64,000 nucleotides of DNA, from positions 124,001 through 188,000 of the forward strand of contig JACKIK010000001.1 of the NCBI GenBank assembly GCA_020638455.1, in the 5' to 3' direction. The notes beneath the pieces are model-generated. The model saw only the letters and a list, made by a program, of their open reading frames with translations, did not search any database and was not told where the DNA came from. The position numbers and the translations under genes were made by a program. This stretch comes from Hyphomonas sp. (GTDB lineage Bacteria > Pseudomonadota > Alphaproteobacteria > Caulobacterales > Hyphomonadaceae). Below are positions 25,614 through 35,400 of the stretch, in pieces; position 1 is the stretch's first letter, and the number at the start of each line of letters is the position of its first letter.

Positions 25614-26454
25614 GATAGGCTCCGTATTCGTTCTTGTATTCGGCGGCGAGCTTTTCCAGCTGGGCGTCGTCGATGAATCCCTTGCGCCACGCGACCTCTT
25701 CCGGACAGGCGATCTTCATGCCCTGACGCTTTTCGACGGTCTGGACGAATTGCGAGGCCTGGATCAGGCCGTCGAACGTGCCGGCGTCGAGCCAGGCAGT
25801 GCCACGAGCAAGCCGGTGCACACGCAGGTCGCCCCGCTTCAGATAGGCCTCATTGATGGATGTGATTTCGAGTTCGCCCCGCGGCGAAGGCTTCACTTCG
25901 CGGGCGATGTCGACGACGTCTTCATCATAGAAATACAGGCCGGTGACGGCCCAGTTACTCTTCGGCGCCTTCGGCTTTTCCTCGATCGACAGGGCGTTGC
26001 CGTTCTCATCGATTTCGACGATGCCGAACTCCGAAGGATTGTTGACCTGACAGGCGAAGACTTCCGCCCCCGCCCCCATCGCGCCCGCCTTTGACAGTTC
26101 CCCGCTGAGGCCGGAGCCGTAGAACATGTTGTCGCCGAGCGCGAGCGCGCTCTTGCTGCCGCCGACAAAATCCGCCCCGATCAGGAAGGCCTCAGCCAGG
26201 CCCCGCGCCTCCGGCTGCTCTGCATACTGAAAGCTCATACCCCAGGCACGACCATCGCCCAGCAGGGGCCGGTACAGCGGCAGGGCATCCGGCATGGAAA
26301 TGATCAGGATGTCGCGGATGCCGGCAAACATCAGCGTCGTGATCGGATGAAAGATCATCGGCTTGTCATAAACGGGAAGCAGCTGCTTCGAGACGCCGCG
26401 CGTGATCGGGTAGAGCCGCGTGCCCTTGCCCCCGGCTAGAATAATGCCCTTCAT
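25582..26454 (-). CDS. rmlA: Glucose-1-phosphate thymidylyltransferase
   Basis: A 290-residue nucleotidyltransferase with [47 protein letters not shown] at its N-terminus, then ALGDNMFYG, and later [20 protein letters not shown]. It makes dTDP-glucose, the first step to dTDP-L-rhamnose. The ATG at 26454 overlaps the rmlD stop by four bases (ATGA), so the order in the transcript is rmlB, rmlD, rmlA. The end runs 32 bases into the convergent glycosyltransferase gene, an unusual arrangement that could permit antisense interference. Confidence 0.96.
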   Translation of the reverse strand: MKGIILAGGKGTRLYPITRGVSKQLLPVYDKPMIFHPITTLMFAGIRDILIISMPDALPLYRPLLGDGRAWGMSFQYAEQPEARGLAEAFLIGADFVGGSKSALALGDNMFYGSGLSGELSKAGAMGAGAEVFACQVNNPSEFGIVEIDENGNALSIEEKPKAPKSNWAVTGLYFYDEDVVDIAREVKPSPRGELEITSINEAYLKRGDLRVHRLARGTAWLDAGTFDGLIQASQFVQTVEKRQGMKIACPEEVAWRKGFIDDAQLEKLAAEYKNEYGAYLKGLLTHWSR

Positions 26455-27356
26455 GCGTTCCAGTCTCCGGTCTTCACCAATTGTTCGACGCACGTCTGCG
26501 CGCTGCTCCGCCAGTCCGGCAACACAACGCCATAGGCGCCGGCAAGCCGGGAACACTCCAGCCGCGAATTGGCCGGACGCATCACCGGCGTCGGGTATTC
26601 GGCTGAGGTGATGCGCTTCACGCGCGCCACCGGGCCGCCTGCATCCGCGCTGCAGCCGAACACATGTTCGGCAAACTCCGCCCAGCTCGCTTCACCGCTT
26701 GCCGTCATGTGATAGATGCCAGGCTTCACCGGGCTGCTTCCGGACAGGATCTGCCCTGCGATTGTCAGGATGCCCGCCGCAATATCAGCCGCGCTGGTCG
26801 GGTTGCCGCGCTGATCGTGCACCACACCCAGTTCCTCGCGCGCCGCGCCGACGCGCAGCATGGTCTTGACGAAATTCTTGCCGACCGGGCTGTAGACCCA
26901 CGCCGTGCGCAGGATGACATGCAGCGGATTGGCCGCGGCGACCGCTTCTTCGCCCGCCAGCTTGGAACGGCCGTAGACCCCGAGCGGGGCAACCGGATCG
27001 GTTTCGGAATACGGCTCCGGCTTGGTCCCGTCGAACACATAGTCCGTTGAAATATGGATGATGGGTATGCCGGCTCGCGCCGCTGCCGCAGCCAGCTCGC
27101 CTGCCGCCACAGCGTTCAGCGCAAATGCCGCTGCCTCGTCGCTTTCGGCCTGGTCGACGGCCGTATAGGCCGCCGCGTTGACGATCAGGTCCGGCCGGTC
27201 ATCCGCCATCGCGGCAGCAATCGAAGCCGGATCGAGGATGTCGAGTTCCGGCCGTCCGCGCGAGACGATCTTCACGCCAGCCGGCGGCTGCCCGGTTGCC
27301 AGCGCGCGCGCGACCTGTCCGGCCCCGCCCGCCACGAGAATCGTCTTCTCAGCCAT
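26451..27356 (-). CDS. rmlD: dTDP-4-dehydrorhamnose reductase
   Basis: A 301-residue SDR with [13 protein letters not shown] at the N-terminus, [75 protein letters not shown], and [19 protein letters not shown], all RmlD hallmarks. It performs the final NAD(P)H-dependent reduction to dTDP-L-rhamnose. It is translationally coupled to rmlA downstream and lies 30 bases after rmlB. Confidence 0.96.
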   Translation of the reverse strand: MAEKTILVAGGAGQVARALATGQPPAGVKIVSRGRPELDILDPASIAAAMADDRPDLIVNAAAYTAVDQAESDEAAAFALNAVAAGELAAAAARAGIPIIHISTDYVFDGTKPEPYSETDPVAPLGVYGRSKLAGEEAVAAANPLHVILRTAWVYSPVGKNFVKTMLRVGAAREELGVVHDQRGNPTSAADIAAGILTIAGQILSGSSPVKPGIYHMTASGEASWAEFAEHVFGCSADAGGPVARVKRITSAEYPTPVMRPANSRLECSRLAGAYGVVLPDWRSSAQTCVEQLVKTGDWNA

Positions 27357-27386
27357 GCCTGCGTTCCATTCGACCCGAACCCTGCT

Positions 27387-28454
27387 TTACGCTTTTTGCG
27401 GCTCGGCCAGGCCGAGCCGTTCGCCGGAATAGACAGATTTACGCAGCGGCGTCCACCAGTCGGCATTGTCGAGATACCAGCGCACCGTCTTGGCCAGACC
27501 GGACTCGAAATTCTCCTCGGCGCGCCAGCCGAGTTCATCTTCCAGCTTTGTCGCATCGATGGCGTAGCGATGGTCATGCCCCGGCCGATCGGTCACGAAC
27601 TTGATCAGTTCGCGGCGCGGTCTGCCGGCCGGCACCAGCCGGTCGAGTACGTCGCAGATCCGTTCGACCACATGAAGATTGGTCCGCTCGTTGCGCCCGC
27701 CGACATTATACGTCTCCCCCAGCCGCCCCTTCGTCGCGATCAGCGACAGGGCCTTTGCGTGGTCCTCGACATACAGCCAGTCGCGGATGTTGGAGCCGTC
27801 GCCATAGACCGGCAGTTCCTTGCCTTCCAGGGCATTGAGAATGACCAACGGGATCAGCTTCTCAGGGAAGTGGTACGGCCCGTAGTTGTTCGAACAGTTC
27901 GAGACGACGACCGGCAGGCCATAGGTACGGAACCAGGCCTTGGCGAGATGGTCCGAAGCCGCCTTCGACGCCGAATAGGGCGAGGAAGGATCGTAGGGCG
28001 TTGTCTCATGGAACAGGCCTTCCGGCCCGAGCGAGCCGTACACCTCATCCGTCGAGACATGCAGAAAACGGAAAGCGTCCTTCACCTCGCCCGCCGCCGA
28101 CCCGCTCCAATACGCACGGGCCGCTTCCAGCATGGAATAGGTACCGATCACGTTGGTTTCGACAAAATCCCTCGGGCCCGAGATCGACCGGTCGACATGG
28201 CTCTCAGCCGCCAGATGCAGGATTTGCTGCGGCGCTTCGCGCGCAATGATCTCCGTCATGGCTTTCTGGTTGCAGATATCCTCGACGATCAGCCGACACC
28301 GTCCGGTTGCTTCCGCCGGCGCGATGTTGGCGCGATTGGCGGCATAGGTCATCTTGTCGATGACCAGCACTTCGGCGCCCTGCTCCAGCACCAGATGGCG
28401 CACCAGCGCCGACCCGATAAACCCGGCACCTCCCGTGACGACAATCTTACCCAC
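27387..28454 (-). CDS. rmlB: dTDP-glucose 4,6-dehydratase
   Basis: A 355-residue extended SDR with [70 protein letters not shown] (containing the DE catalytic pair), the [14 protein letters not shown] tyrosine-lysine and [15 protein letters not shown]. It converts dTDP-glucose to dTDP-4-keto-6-deoxyglucose. It is the first gene of the rmlBDA group; the rmlC epimerase needed to complete the pathway is at 50,647, 22 kb away. Confidence 0.97.
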   Translation of the reverse strand: MGKIVVTGGAGFIGSALVRHLVLEQGAEVLVIDKMTYAANRANIAPAEATGRCRLIVEDICNQKAMTEIIAREAPQQILHLAAESHVDRSISGPRDFVETNVIGTYSMLEAARAYWSGSAAGEVKDAFRFLHVSTDEVYGSLGPEGLFHETTPYDPSSPYSASKAASDHLAKAWFRTYGLPVVVSNCSNNYGPYHFPEKLIPLVILNALEGKELPVYGDGSNIRDWLYVEDHAKALSLIATKGRLGETYNVGGRNERTNLHVVERICDVLDRLVPAGRPRRELIKFVTDRPGHDHRYAIDATKLEDELGWRAEENFESGLAKTVRWYLDNADWWTPLRKSVYSGERLGLAEPQKA

Positions 28455-28558
28455 TGTATCCTCGACCCAATTTCATGTTCGACTGATCTCTTTTCGTGCT
28501 TGCGATAGCAATTCTGAGCGGAAGGTGAGGCGATTGGCGGGCAATCGCGCCTTTTCGA

Positions 28559-29395
28559 TCAGCCTGGTCGCGCCGCTGGCTTCTGAACTGCTTTAGAATG
28601 GGAATTGTACTGATCGAGAATGCCCCTAACCTCGCCATAGGCGCGTATCCGGCCTTCATCCAGCCACATCGCCGTATCGCAATTATCCAGGATCAGCTGA
28701 GGGCTGTGCGACGCCAGAACGAGTATGCCCGCGCGCCCGACAAAGCTCTGCATGCGCTGCGTGGCCTTTTCCTTGAACGCGATATCGCCTGCACTCAACC
28801 ACTCGTCCAGGATAAGGATCTCTGGTTCGAAAGCGGTGGCAATCGCGAACGTCAGTCGCATCCGCATACCGGCCGAGTAGGCGTCCATCGGCATGTCCAG
28901 AAACTCACCCAGCTCTGAAAAGTCGGCAATTTCCTGTCGACGCGCTTCGATTTCGCGACGGGAATAGCCTGCCGCCAGACCGCGAAGGGTAATGTTGCGA
29001 TGCCCCGTGGCTTCAACCTGGATACCCAAGTTGATATTGATCAGGCTCGTGATGCGGCCCACGGCGGTTAACCGGCCAACCTCCGGCGCAATAATTCCCG
29101 CCAACACCTGCAGAAGCGTGGTCTTTCCGGACCCATTTTGTCCGATGATTGCGAGCCGATCGCCCTGTGACAAGCGGAACGAAACGTCCTGCAATGCCCT
29201 CACGCCGCGGAGCCGTCCCGACTTGCTCCACACCAGACGGCCGTCGGCAGGAGCGTCGCTGTCGTGCAGGACATTGCCCCTCGCCCGAAACGTCACGCCA
29301 AGACCTTCGGCTTCAAGAAAAGCGGTACCAAGGCGCTGAGACATAACAGGCTTTTTGGGCGGATGGGATCTCACGTCTGCAATCGCGGTCATCAC
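28559..29395 (-). CDS. wzt: ABC transporter ATPase for polysaccharide export (Wzt/KpsT-like)
   Basis: A 278-residue ATPase with Walker A GQNGSGKTTLL, the signature YSAGMRMRLTFAIA, Walker B ILILDEWLSAGD and H-loop LASHS. The sequence ISLININLGIQVEATGHRNITLRGL-like region following Walker A is typical of O-antigen and capsule exporters. It lacks the C-terminal carbohydrate-binding domain of long Wzt proteins, so it does not visibly select a capped glycan. It begins with GTG at 29395 directly after the permease stop, with ATG as the second codon. It powers export of the undecaprenyl- or phospholipid-linked polysaccharide made here. Confidence 0.92.
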   Translation of the reverse strand: MMTAIADVRSHPPKKPVMSQRLGTAFLEAEGLGVTFRARGNVLHDSDAPADGRLVWSKSGRLRGVRALQDVSFRLSQGDRLAIIGQNGSGKTTLLQVLAGIIAPEVGRLTAVGRITSLININLGIQVEATGHRNITLRGLAAGYSRREIEARRQEIADFSELGEFLDMPMDAYSAGMRMRLTFAIATAFEPEILILDEWLSAGDIAFKEKATQRMQSFVGRAGILVLASHSPQLILDNCDTAMWLDEGRIRAYGEVRGILDQYNSHSKAVQKPAARPG

Positions 29396-30250
29396 TCAGA
29401 CCCAGTAAGGCAATCTGCGGTGAGACAGCCCACCAATTACGAGGGCTATCACAAACATTACCACTGTGAAGATGCCGATATAGGCCCAGCTATGCGGATC
29501 AGGTTGCTTTCCCAGGATCGGTGCCGAAAAGATTTCGAGTGCATGGGTGAAGGGATTCAGCTCCGAGATCGTCTTGCGCAGACCCGGGGCTTCATTCTCA
29601 TTTCTGACCCAAAGCACCGGCGTGGTGAAGTAGAACACGCGCGTGACTGATTGCATGAGATGGTCGATGTCTTGGACACGCGCCGCCAAATAACCGAACG
29701 CAAGCTGGACGAACACGACATTGAGCAGGAGCACGAAAAAGGCCGGCACAGCCATCCAGGCGATCGGGTGCAGTCTGAAGCCAAAGCCGAACAGAATGGC
29801 AACGGCGACCTGGAAGTTGATCGCAAATACGAACAGTGAGCGCGCTATGCTCTTGAAAATATATATCGAATGCGGGAGCGGCGCACTCTTGATCCAGGTT
29901 CTCGCGACCCGGAATACAGCACACCCATCTGTAACGTTTCCCAAAAGAAAGGTGAAGATTGCGAAATTTACGGCGACATAAACCGTAAATTGACTATGCC
30001 CGACATCGGAGAAGTGACCGAAGAACACCGTGATGGAGGCAACGAAAACGAGATAGGAAATAACGATCCAAGCGAGTCCCAGCCTACTGCGCCGATAGCG
30101 CTGCTGGATCTCGTCCGTGGCAAAGGCAATCCACAGGGCGGGCCTGCGGGCACCCGCCAACAGGTCGCGCACAACAACTCCCAAATCAAAATGGGACCGG
30201 GCGAAGAACGGCATGTACATAAACAATTGGCCTCTCCGTAACGACGTCAC
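29396..30250 (-). CDS. wzm: ABC-2 type polysaccharide exporter permease (Wzm/KpsM-like)
   Basis: A 284-residue protein with about six membrane segments (for example YLVFVASITVFFGHFS, VYVAVNFAIFTFLLGNV, FVFAINFQVAVAILFGF, VPAFFVLLLNVVFVQLAFGYLAARVQDIDHL). The block RRSRLGLAWIVISYLV after the N-terminal amphipathic part, and FYFTTPVLW later, are characteristic of Wzm/KpsM permeases. The GTG at 30250 is preceded by GAGGAGG; an ATG at 30220 is an alternative with a GGAGAGG site. It pairs with the ATPase directly downstream. The region from here on is visibly richer in A/T than the rml genes. Confidence 0.92.
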   Translation of the reverse strand: MTSLRRGQLFMYMPFFARSHFDLGVVVRDLLAGARRPALWIAFATDEIQQRYRRSRLGLAWIVISYLVFVASITVFFGHFSDVGHSQFTVYVAVNFAIFTFLLGNVTDGCAVFRVARTWIKSAPLPHSIYIFKSIARSLFVFAINFQVAVAILFGFGFRLHPIAWMAVPAFFVLLLNVVFVQLAFGYLAARVQDIDHLMQSVTRVFYFTTPVLWVRNENEAPGLRKTISELNPFTHALEIFSAPILGKQPDPHSWAYIGIFTVVMFVIALVIGGLSHRRLPYWV

Positions 30251-30330
30251 TTTTCTCGCCTCCTCAGGGTTGAGCGGCTAAAGAAAATTGCCGCTTTGAG
30301 CAAGGGACGAATTCACATCGCAGCGCCACC

Positions 30331-31091
30331 TCACCGTTTGAGGCTGATCAGCACTTCAATACACTCAGCCCTAATTCCCCGGTTGATGTAATCGATCGTC
30401 ACCACATGAGTTGGCATGCCGCAGGCGTCGCAAACGAAGCCAGAAATATCGTAACCCCAATCTGTGGCGACCAACGCCCCCGCTGATCGGTCGGGCGTCC
30501 GTGGTACTGTTGGTCCTCAAAATGCAGAATGTCACCGCTTTCTGCCCGCTTGGCACGGGCCGAAGTGGGCTGATGCTTGTTCACAAGCGGGACTGTAAAG
30601 ACATGAGCCCCGCCGGTTTTCAGGACTCGACTGACCTCGCACAGTGCGGACGCGGGATCCAGCACGTGCACGAGTACGTCCTGGGTGACAAATAGATCAA
30701 ACGATGCATCCGGAAATGTCAGGGCCTCTAAGTTCTCACATCTAGCATTGAATTCCGGGTGCGTAGCGCCTTTGGGCACATCGTGAAAATGATAGGAACG
30801 CTCATATTTGCGGCACTCGCGCCCAAGCCGCTCGGACACGCCTCGCTCGCCTGGAGAGGATTCATGAATATTTGCAAATCGCCACTTGGGAAAGTACTGC
30901 TTGAGCACAGTCATTAAGGCCCGCTCACGCGGCAGAGAACCACAACCCGAACAAAGAAGATGGTCGCGGAACCAATCGTACTTGGGATCGCATACAACAC
31001 CAGATTCACATATGTCGCAAAAGCCACTATGGCTGAACTCTAACCCCACAGCCGCTCTACCTGATCGTTCATCTGCATCCACATGGTCCAA
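30331..31091 (-). pseudogene. SAM methyltransferase with a frameshift near its C-terminus
   Basis: The frame from 31091 reads as a methyltransferase with zinc-ribbon-like cysteines at the N-terminus (CDICESG and LLCSGCGSLPRERAL), then NIHESSPGERGVSERLG, FDLFVTQDVLVHVLDPASAL and RVLKTGGAHVFTVPL. After HGRPTDQR it turns into unrelated sequence and stops at 30399. Shifting by one base at the run of five C (30476-30480, G on this strand) restores GALVATDWGYDISGF and on to EVLISLKR, ending at 30331. This aligns with the intact relative at 38806 (GALVTFDYGYDIHNM to EVITCLKS). The gene is thus either a fresh pseudogene, a phase-variable homopolymer, or carries a sequencing error. Confidence 0.8.
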
Positions 31092-31195
31092 ATGATCATC
31101 AAGTTATTGACAGTAACTACGTTTGACATCCGAACCAAAAGCAGAAAACAGACACCTTCGCGCAGCCGCCGACAACCGAGGCAATCAAAAGGGCC

Positions 31196-32308
31196 ATGAA
31201 GAGATACGGCATTCTCTCAATTAAGCCTCGCATCGACCCCCGGAATGCCCCATCTTTTGAATCCTTGTATGGGCTGGTAGGGCAGAATACGGGCAACCTG
31301 CTTTTCACCAACGCAGTGTGGAGCCAGATAGCAGGCGAAAAGGAACGGGTAGGTTTTACCTTTGACCCTGAAGCGCTTAACGACCGGCTAGATGGACTCA
31401 TTATCCCAGCAGCTAACTGGCTGAGTCCACTCGTCGATTTCTCGGAACTAGGACGCCTTGTCGACCGGCTGAGAATCCCTGTGGTCCTGATTGGCCTGGG
31501 TGCACAGGATGCTAATTTCTCGGGCGAGATCGCAGTTCCGGCGGGAACTCGGCTATTTGTCGAGGCCGTATCGGCACGCTCCGCAGCTATCTCGGTGCGA
31601 GGCAGTTACACAAAGCACCTCCTGAACGGCATGGGGATCGACAATGTCATAGTGACGGGCTGTCCATCGCTTTGCCACGACTTCCGACATTTCAGGGAGT
31701 TCGACCGGGTCCACGTTCGCTTCGAAAAAGGGCTGCTGCATTCGACCCGGTTCTCGGCCGATCACGAACCTTTTGCCCATACCCCATCGGTTCACCGAGA
31801 GATCTTCCGCCTCGCTTTCGCGCATGATGTGGATTTGCTGATTCAGTCGGAGCGAGAGGAAATGTATAGTCTTACCCAGCTCGATCCGGCTGGGCTTCTC
31901 GACGAACGACTGAAGCGTCTGCTGCTGGAAATCTATGGGGCGCCAGATTGGCACATACTTTCATCCTACTTCCACAAGCACTGCCAGCTGTTCTTCGATG
32001 TCGACAACTGGGCCAAGGCACTCGAACGATATGACTACGTGTTTGGGACCCGTCTGCACGGCACAATCATGGCGCTAAATTCTGGCGTGCCCGCATTCAT
32101 GCTTCACCATGACAGCCGCACAAGAGAACTATGCGAATTTTCTGCGATCCCCTCAGCTGATGCGAAGTCCTTCAAACTGTCACCCGGCAGTATCAAGCGC
32201 GCTGTAGAAAGCACCCATTTTGGCGCCTTCTACAGGCGCAGGGAACAGATCAAGCATGTCTACCAGAAATTTCTTCAACTAAATGACCTACAAATGAACC
32301 ATTTCTAA
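31196..32308 (+). CDS. Polysaccharide pyruvyltransferase family protein
   Basis: A 370-residue protein. The start KRYGILSIKPRIDPRNAPSFESLYGLVGQNTGNLLFTNAVWSQI, the middle SVRGSYTKHLLNGMGIDNVIVTGCPSL and the late FGTRLHGTIMALNSGVPAFMLHHDSRTRELC are the hallmarks of the pyruvyltransferase family (WcaK/CsaB-type). Such enzymes use phosphoenolpyruvate to form pyruvate ketals on sugars, adding negative charge to an exopolysaccharide. The donor and acceptor are inferred from family. It is divergent from the methyltransferase remnant and upstream of the giant glycosyltransferase, about 160 bases away. Confidence 0.85.
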   Translation: MKRYGILSIKPRIDPRNAPSFESLYGLVGQNTGNLLFTNAVWSQIAGEKERVGFTFDPEALNDRLDGLIIPAANWLSPLVDFSELGRLVDRLRIPVVLIGLGAQDANFSGEIAVPAGTRLFVEAVSARSAAISVRGSYTKHLLNGMGIDNVIVTGCPSLCHDFRHFREFDRVHVRFEKGLLHSTRFSADHEPFAHTPSVHREIFRLAFAHDVDLLIQSEREEMYSLTQLDPAGLLDERLKRLLLEIYGAPDWHILSSYFHKHCQLFFDVDNWAKALERYDYVFGTRLHGTIMALNSGVPAFMLHHDSRTRELCEFSAIPSADAKSFKLSPGSIKRAVESTHFGAFYRRREQIKHVYQKFLQLNDLQMNHF

Positions 32309-32469
32309 TTTTGGTAGTGCGTTGATCGAAATACGATTGTTGCAGTTTGCTCCCGCAAATTCATGTCGCTACCTGACATATCCTCTATTTATGTTAGGAG
32401 CAGGAAACCTCACCTGCAGAACAGCCTAGCGTTACATTTCGGGCCAGCATTTAGGAGTTTAAGCAAAAC

Positions 32470-35400
32470 GTGTCCAAAACGCGAACTCAGCCAAACAGGC
32501 CTGCCCTGCCCACCGCAATATCACCGGCTCAGCTCATCGTTCTCGGCATGCACCGCTCAGGCACGTCCGCGCTGACGGCCGCGCTCAATTCAATGGGGGC
32601 CTTTGTCGGAGATGAAGATGCGCTGACGGGCAAGAATTGGGAAAACCCGGTCGGATTCTTTGAGCGCAAGGACATGCGCGCCATTTGCGATTCGACCCTG
32701 CATGCTTGCGGAGCAGAATGGTGGAAAGTTGCCAATTTTGATGCCGAGCGGGTGCCCCATTCGGTGGTCCAGGCAAAGTTGCCGGAGATGCAGGCGGTCG
32801 TGTCGCGTCTGAACGAAGGGGCCGGCAAGGAGGGAGTATGGGTCGCCAAGGAGCCCCGTCTCTGCTTTTTGTATCCTATCCTGCAACGTGTTCTTCTTCA
32901 ACCACAGCTCATCCTGGCCGTGCGTCACCCTGTCGAGGTCGCCAAGTCGCTCCGGCACCGCAATGGCTTCACCCTCGCTGCCGGCCTCGCTCTCTGGGAA
33001 GCCTACACGGCCGCAGCGATCCGGTCTTCAACCGGCAATCGGCACGTGATTGTGAATTATGATAATCTAGTTTCAGATCCGAGCCGGACGCTCAGCAAGC
33101 TGGCCGGAGATCTTGAGGCGCAAGGAACAAAAGGTCTCGATCCTGACCGGGGCGCACAAGGTATCTTGACAAACCTACGCCGGGAAACTGTCGAGCGTGA
33201 ATACGATCACCTTCTGACACCGGCACAGGCACAACTTTGGGAGTGCCTCCGAAGTGGAGCCTTGCCCGATGAAAAGGTCTCACTATCGGAACAGGGCCGC
33301 GAGACCCTCCTTGCCTTCGAGGTAGACGAGGCAACCCGCAAGGCACTCGAAGCCGAAATCCGCAGCCTTCGCCAGCAAGTCCAGAATGCCAAGCTGGAAG
33401 CCAACCGCGCCGACAAGCTGGCGCTTGACGTTGCCAGCCAGACGGCGGCCAAAGACACTCTTCAGAAGCAGCTTGCTGTCGAAACAGAAAAGTCGCAGGC
33501 GCTTGAGACGCAACTGAAGTCCCTTGCGAAAGAAATCAGTTCACTGAAACATCAGGTGAGCACTGAATCGGAACGCGCAGGCGTCCGGGTTGAGCTTGAG
33601 AAGCAGCTGAGCCTGGAAGCGAGGAAATCCAAGGCGCTTGAAACACGAGCAAAGTCTCTCGCCGAGGAAGTACAGGAGCTGAAAAATCAAATCCGCATAG
33701 CGTCTGCGCGCGCAGCTGTCCAGGATGAGCTCGAGAAACAGCTGGATCTCGAAACCCGAAAATCCAAGGCGCTTGATTCACGCGCAAAGTCTCTCGCGGA
33801 GGAAGCCCAAGAGCTGAAAAATCAGGTCCGCATCCAAGCCGAACAGATCTTAGCCATGGAAGAGAAGGCGAGGACGTATGCAGGCAAACTTCGTGAGGCG
33901 GACGAGAGCCTTCGACGACTGACATTGGATCTGGCAGAGCGGCAGGAGGCTCTGAATGATGTCAGGAAGCAGTGCGAACAACTCAAGGAACTTGCCTCAA
34001 AGGCAAAAACAGAATCCAGCGGGCTTAAGCAGGAAATCGATGTGCTAGCCAAGCGGTATGTTGCCTCGCAGAACATACGCGCTCAGATTACCCGATCATT
34101 CAGGTGGAAGGCAGGCGGCGCAGTCCTAGCGCCGCTCATTCCGATCCGGATTGCACGTTCCTGGCTGTCGCATCGGACCGACCGCATGAACAGGCTTCTG
34201 ATCGAAGCATCGGATTTGTTCGACCGCCGAAAGTATCTTGAGCAAAATCCCGATCTTGCCGACAGCGGGCAGGATCCTCTGAACCACTATCTTGCATCCG
34301 GATGGCGCGAAGGGCGTGAACCCGGACCGAACTTTTTCGCAAAAGGCTACTTGGCAACATACCCCGATGTTGCGATCTTGAAGACGAATCCCCTTCTGCA
34401 CTACCTCAAGCATGGTAAGGCGGAAGGCAGGAATCCGAAGCCTAGGCTGACCCGCGACGGCAAACCTGCCAGTGATACCTATGAGCTGGTTCGGGCTTCG
34501 GGACTGTTCGACGAAGGATTCTATCTGAGTACTTATTCGGACATTAAGGCCGCAAACATCGATGCGCTCGAACACTACCTCGCGAACGGCTGGACGGAGG
34601 GACGCGATCCAGGACCAAAATTCTCAACATTAGGCTATTTTCAGCTCAACCCCGATGTCGCGGCCGCCAGCATCAATCCACTGGTTCATTACCTAACGAA
34701 CGGCAAGTCGGAAGGCCGGGGTTTCGTATCGCGGACCGAGTTTGCGTCGGAGGCATCCAGGGGCGGGACGGGTTCTTCGTCGCCGCCTGATCTGTTCGAC
34801 CTTCGCGCAGCTGCGCGAAAGGCCAGAGCAGTCCTTGTCATGAACGCCAGTGACCATGAGGCCCTGGACGAAGTGCTGCGGCAATTGGATTCAATGCTAT
34901 TAGATGCGGATGTGGTCGTCACGCATCCGAACACGATTTCACTCTTGCCAAATCCGGTCTCAGCGACACCGGTTTCAAGCATCTTTGCGTTGGCCTATCC
35001 AGGCAATTGGGCAGGATCCAAGGTGCTGATGCATCTGATCAATAATGGTCCGTTGGCCGACTATGAATCGGTCCTTTGGATACGTAACATCACCAAAGGA
35101 AATCTAATCTCCCAAAAACTTGACGTCGTTCTACCTCCGCTGCTGGCCACTGGTACGGATAACAGAAATCTGATTTCGGAATCGTTCGATTCTTTCCCAA
35201 TCGGCGATCATGCAGATCTGCGCCGTGCCATCGGAACAATCTTCGCTCGCCTTGGTAGGAGGGGCCCGCAAGGCAATGTACCTCGCCCCTCGGGCAACAT
35301 CATTGGAATTCCGGCTTTGGTCATTAGTCAGCTAAAAGCGTATTCAATCAAAGACAAGGACTTCGCAGACAGCAAGTCTCACGACCAGATGCTAGTCACG

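Noticed and set aside
28530..28548. Hairpin GCGATTG...CAATCGC between rmlB and wzt
   Set aside because: Seven-base stem without a T-run on either strand in the correct direction, so it is not a convincing terminator.
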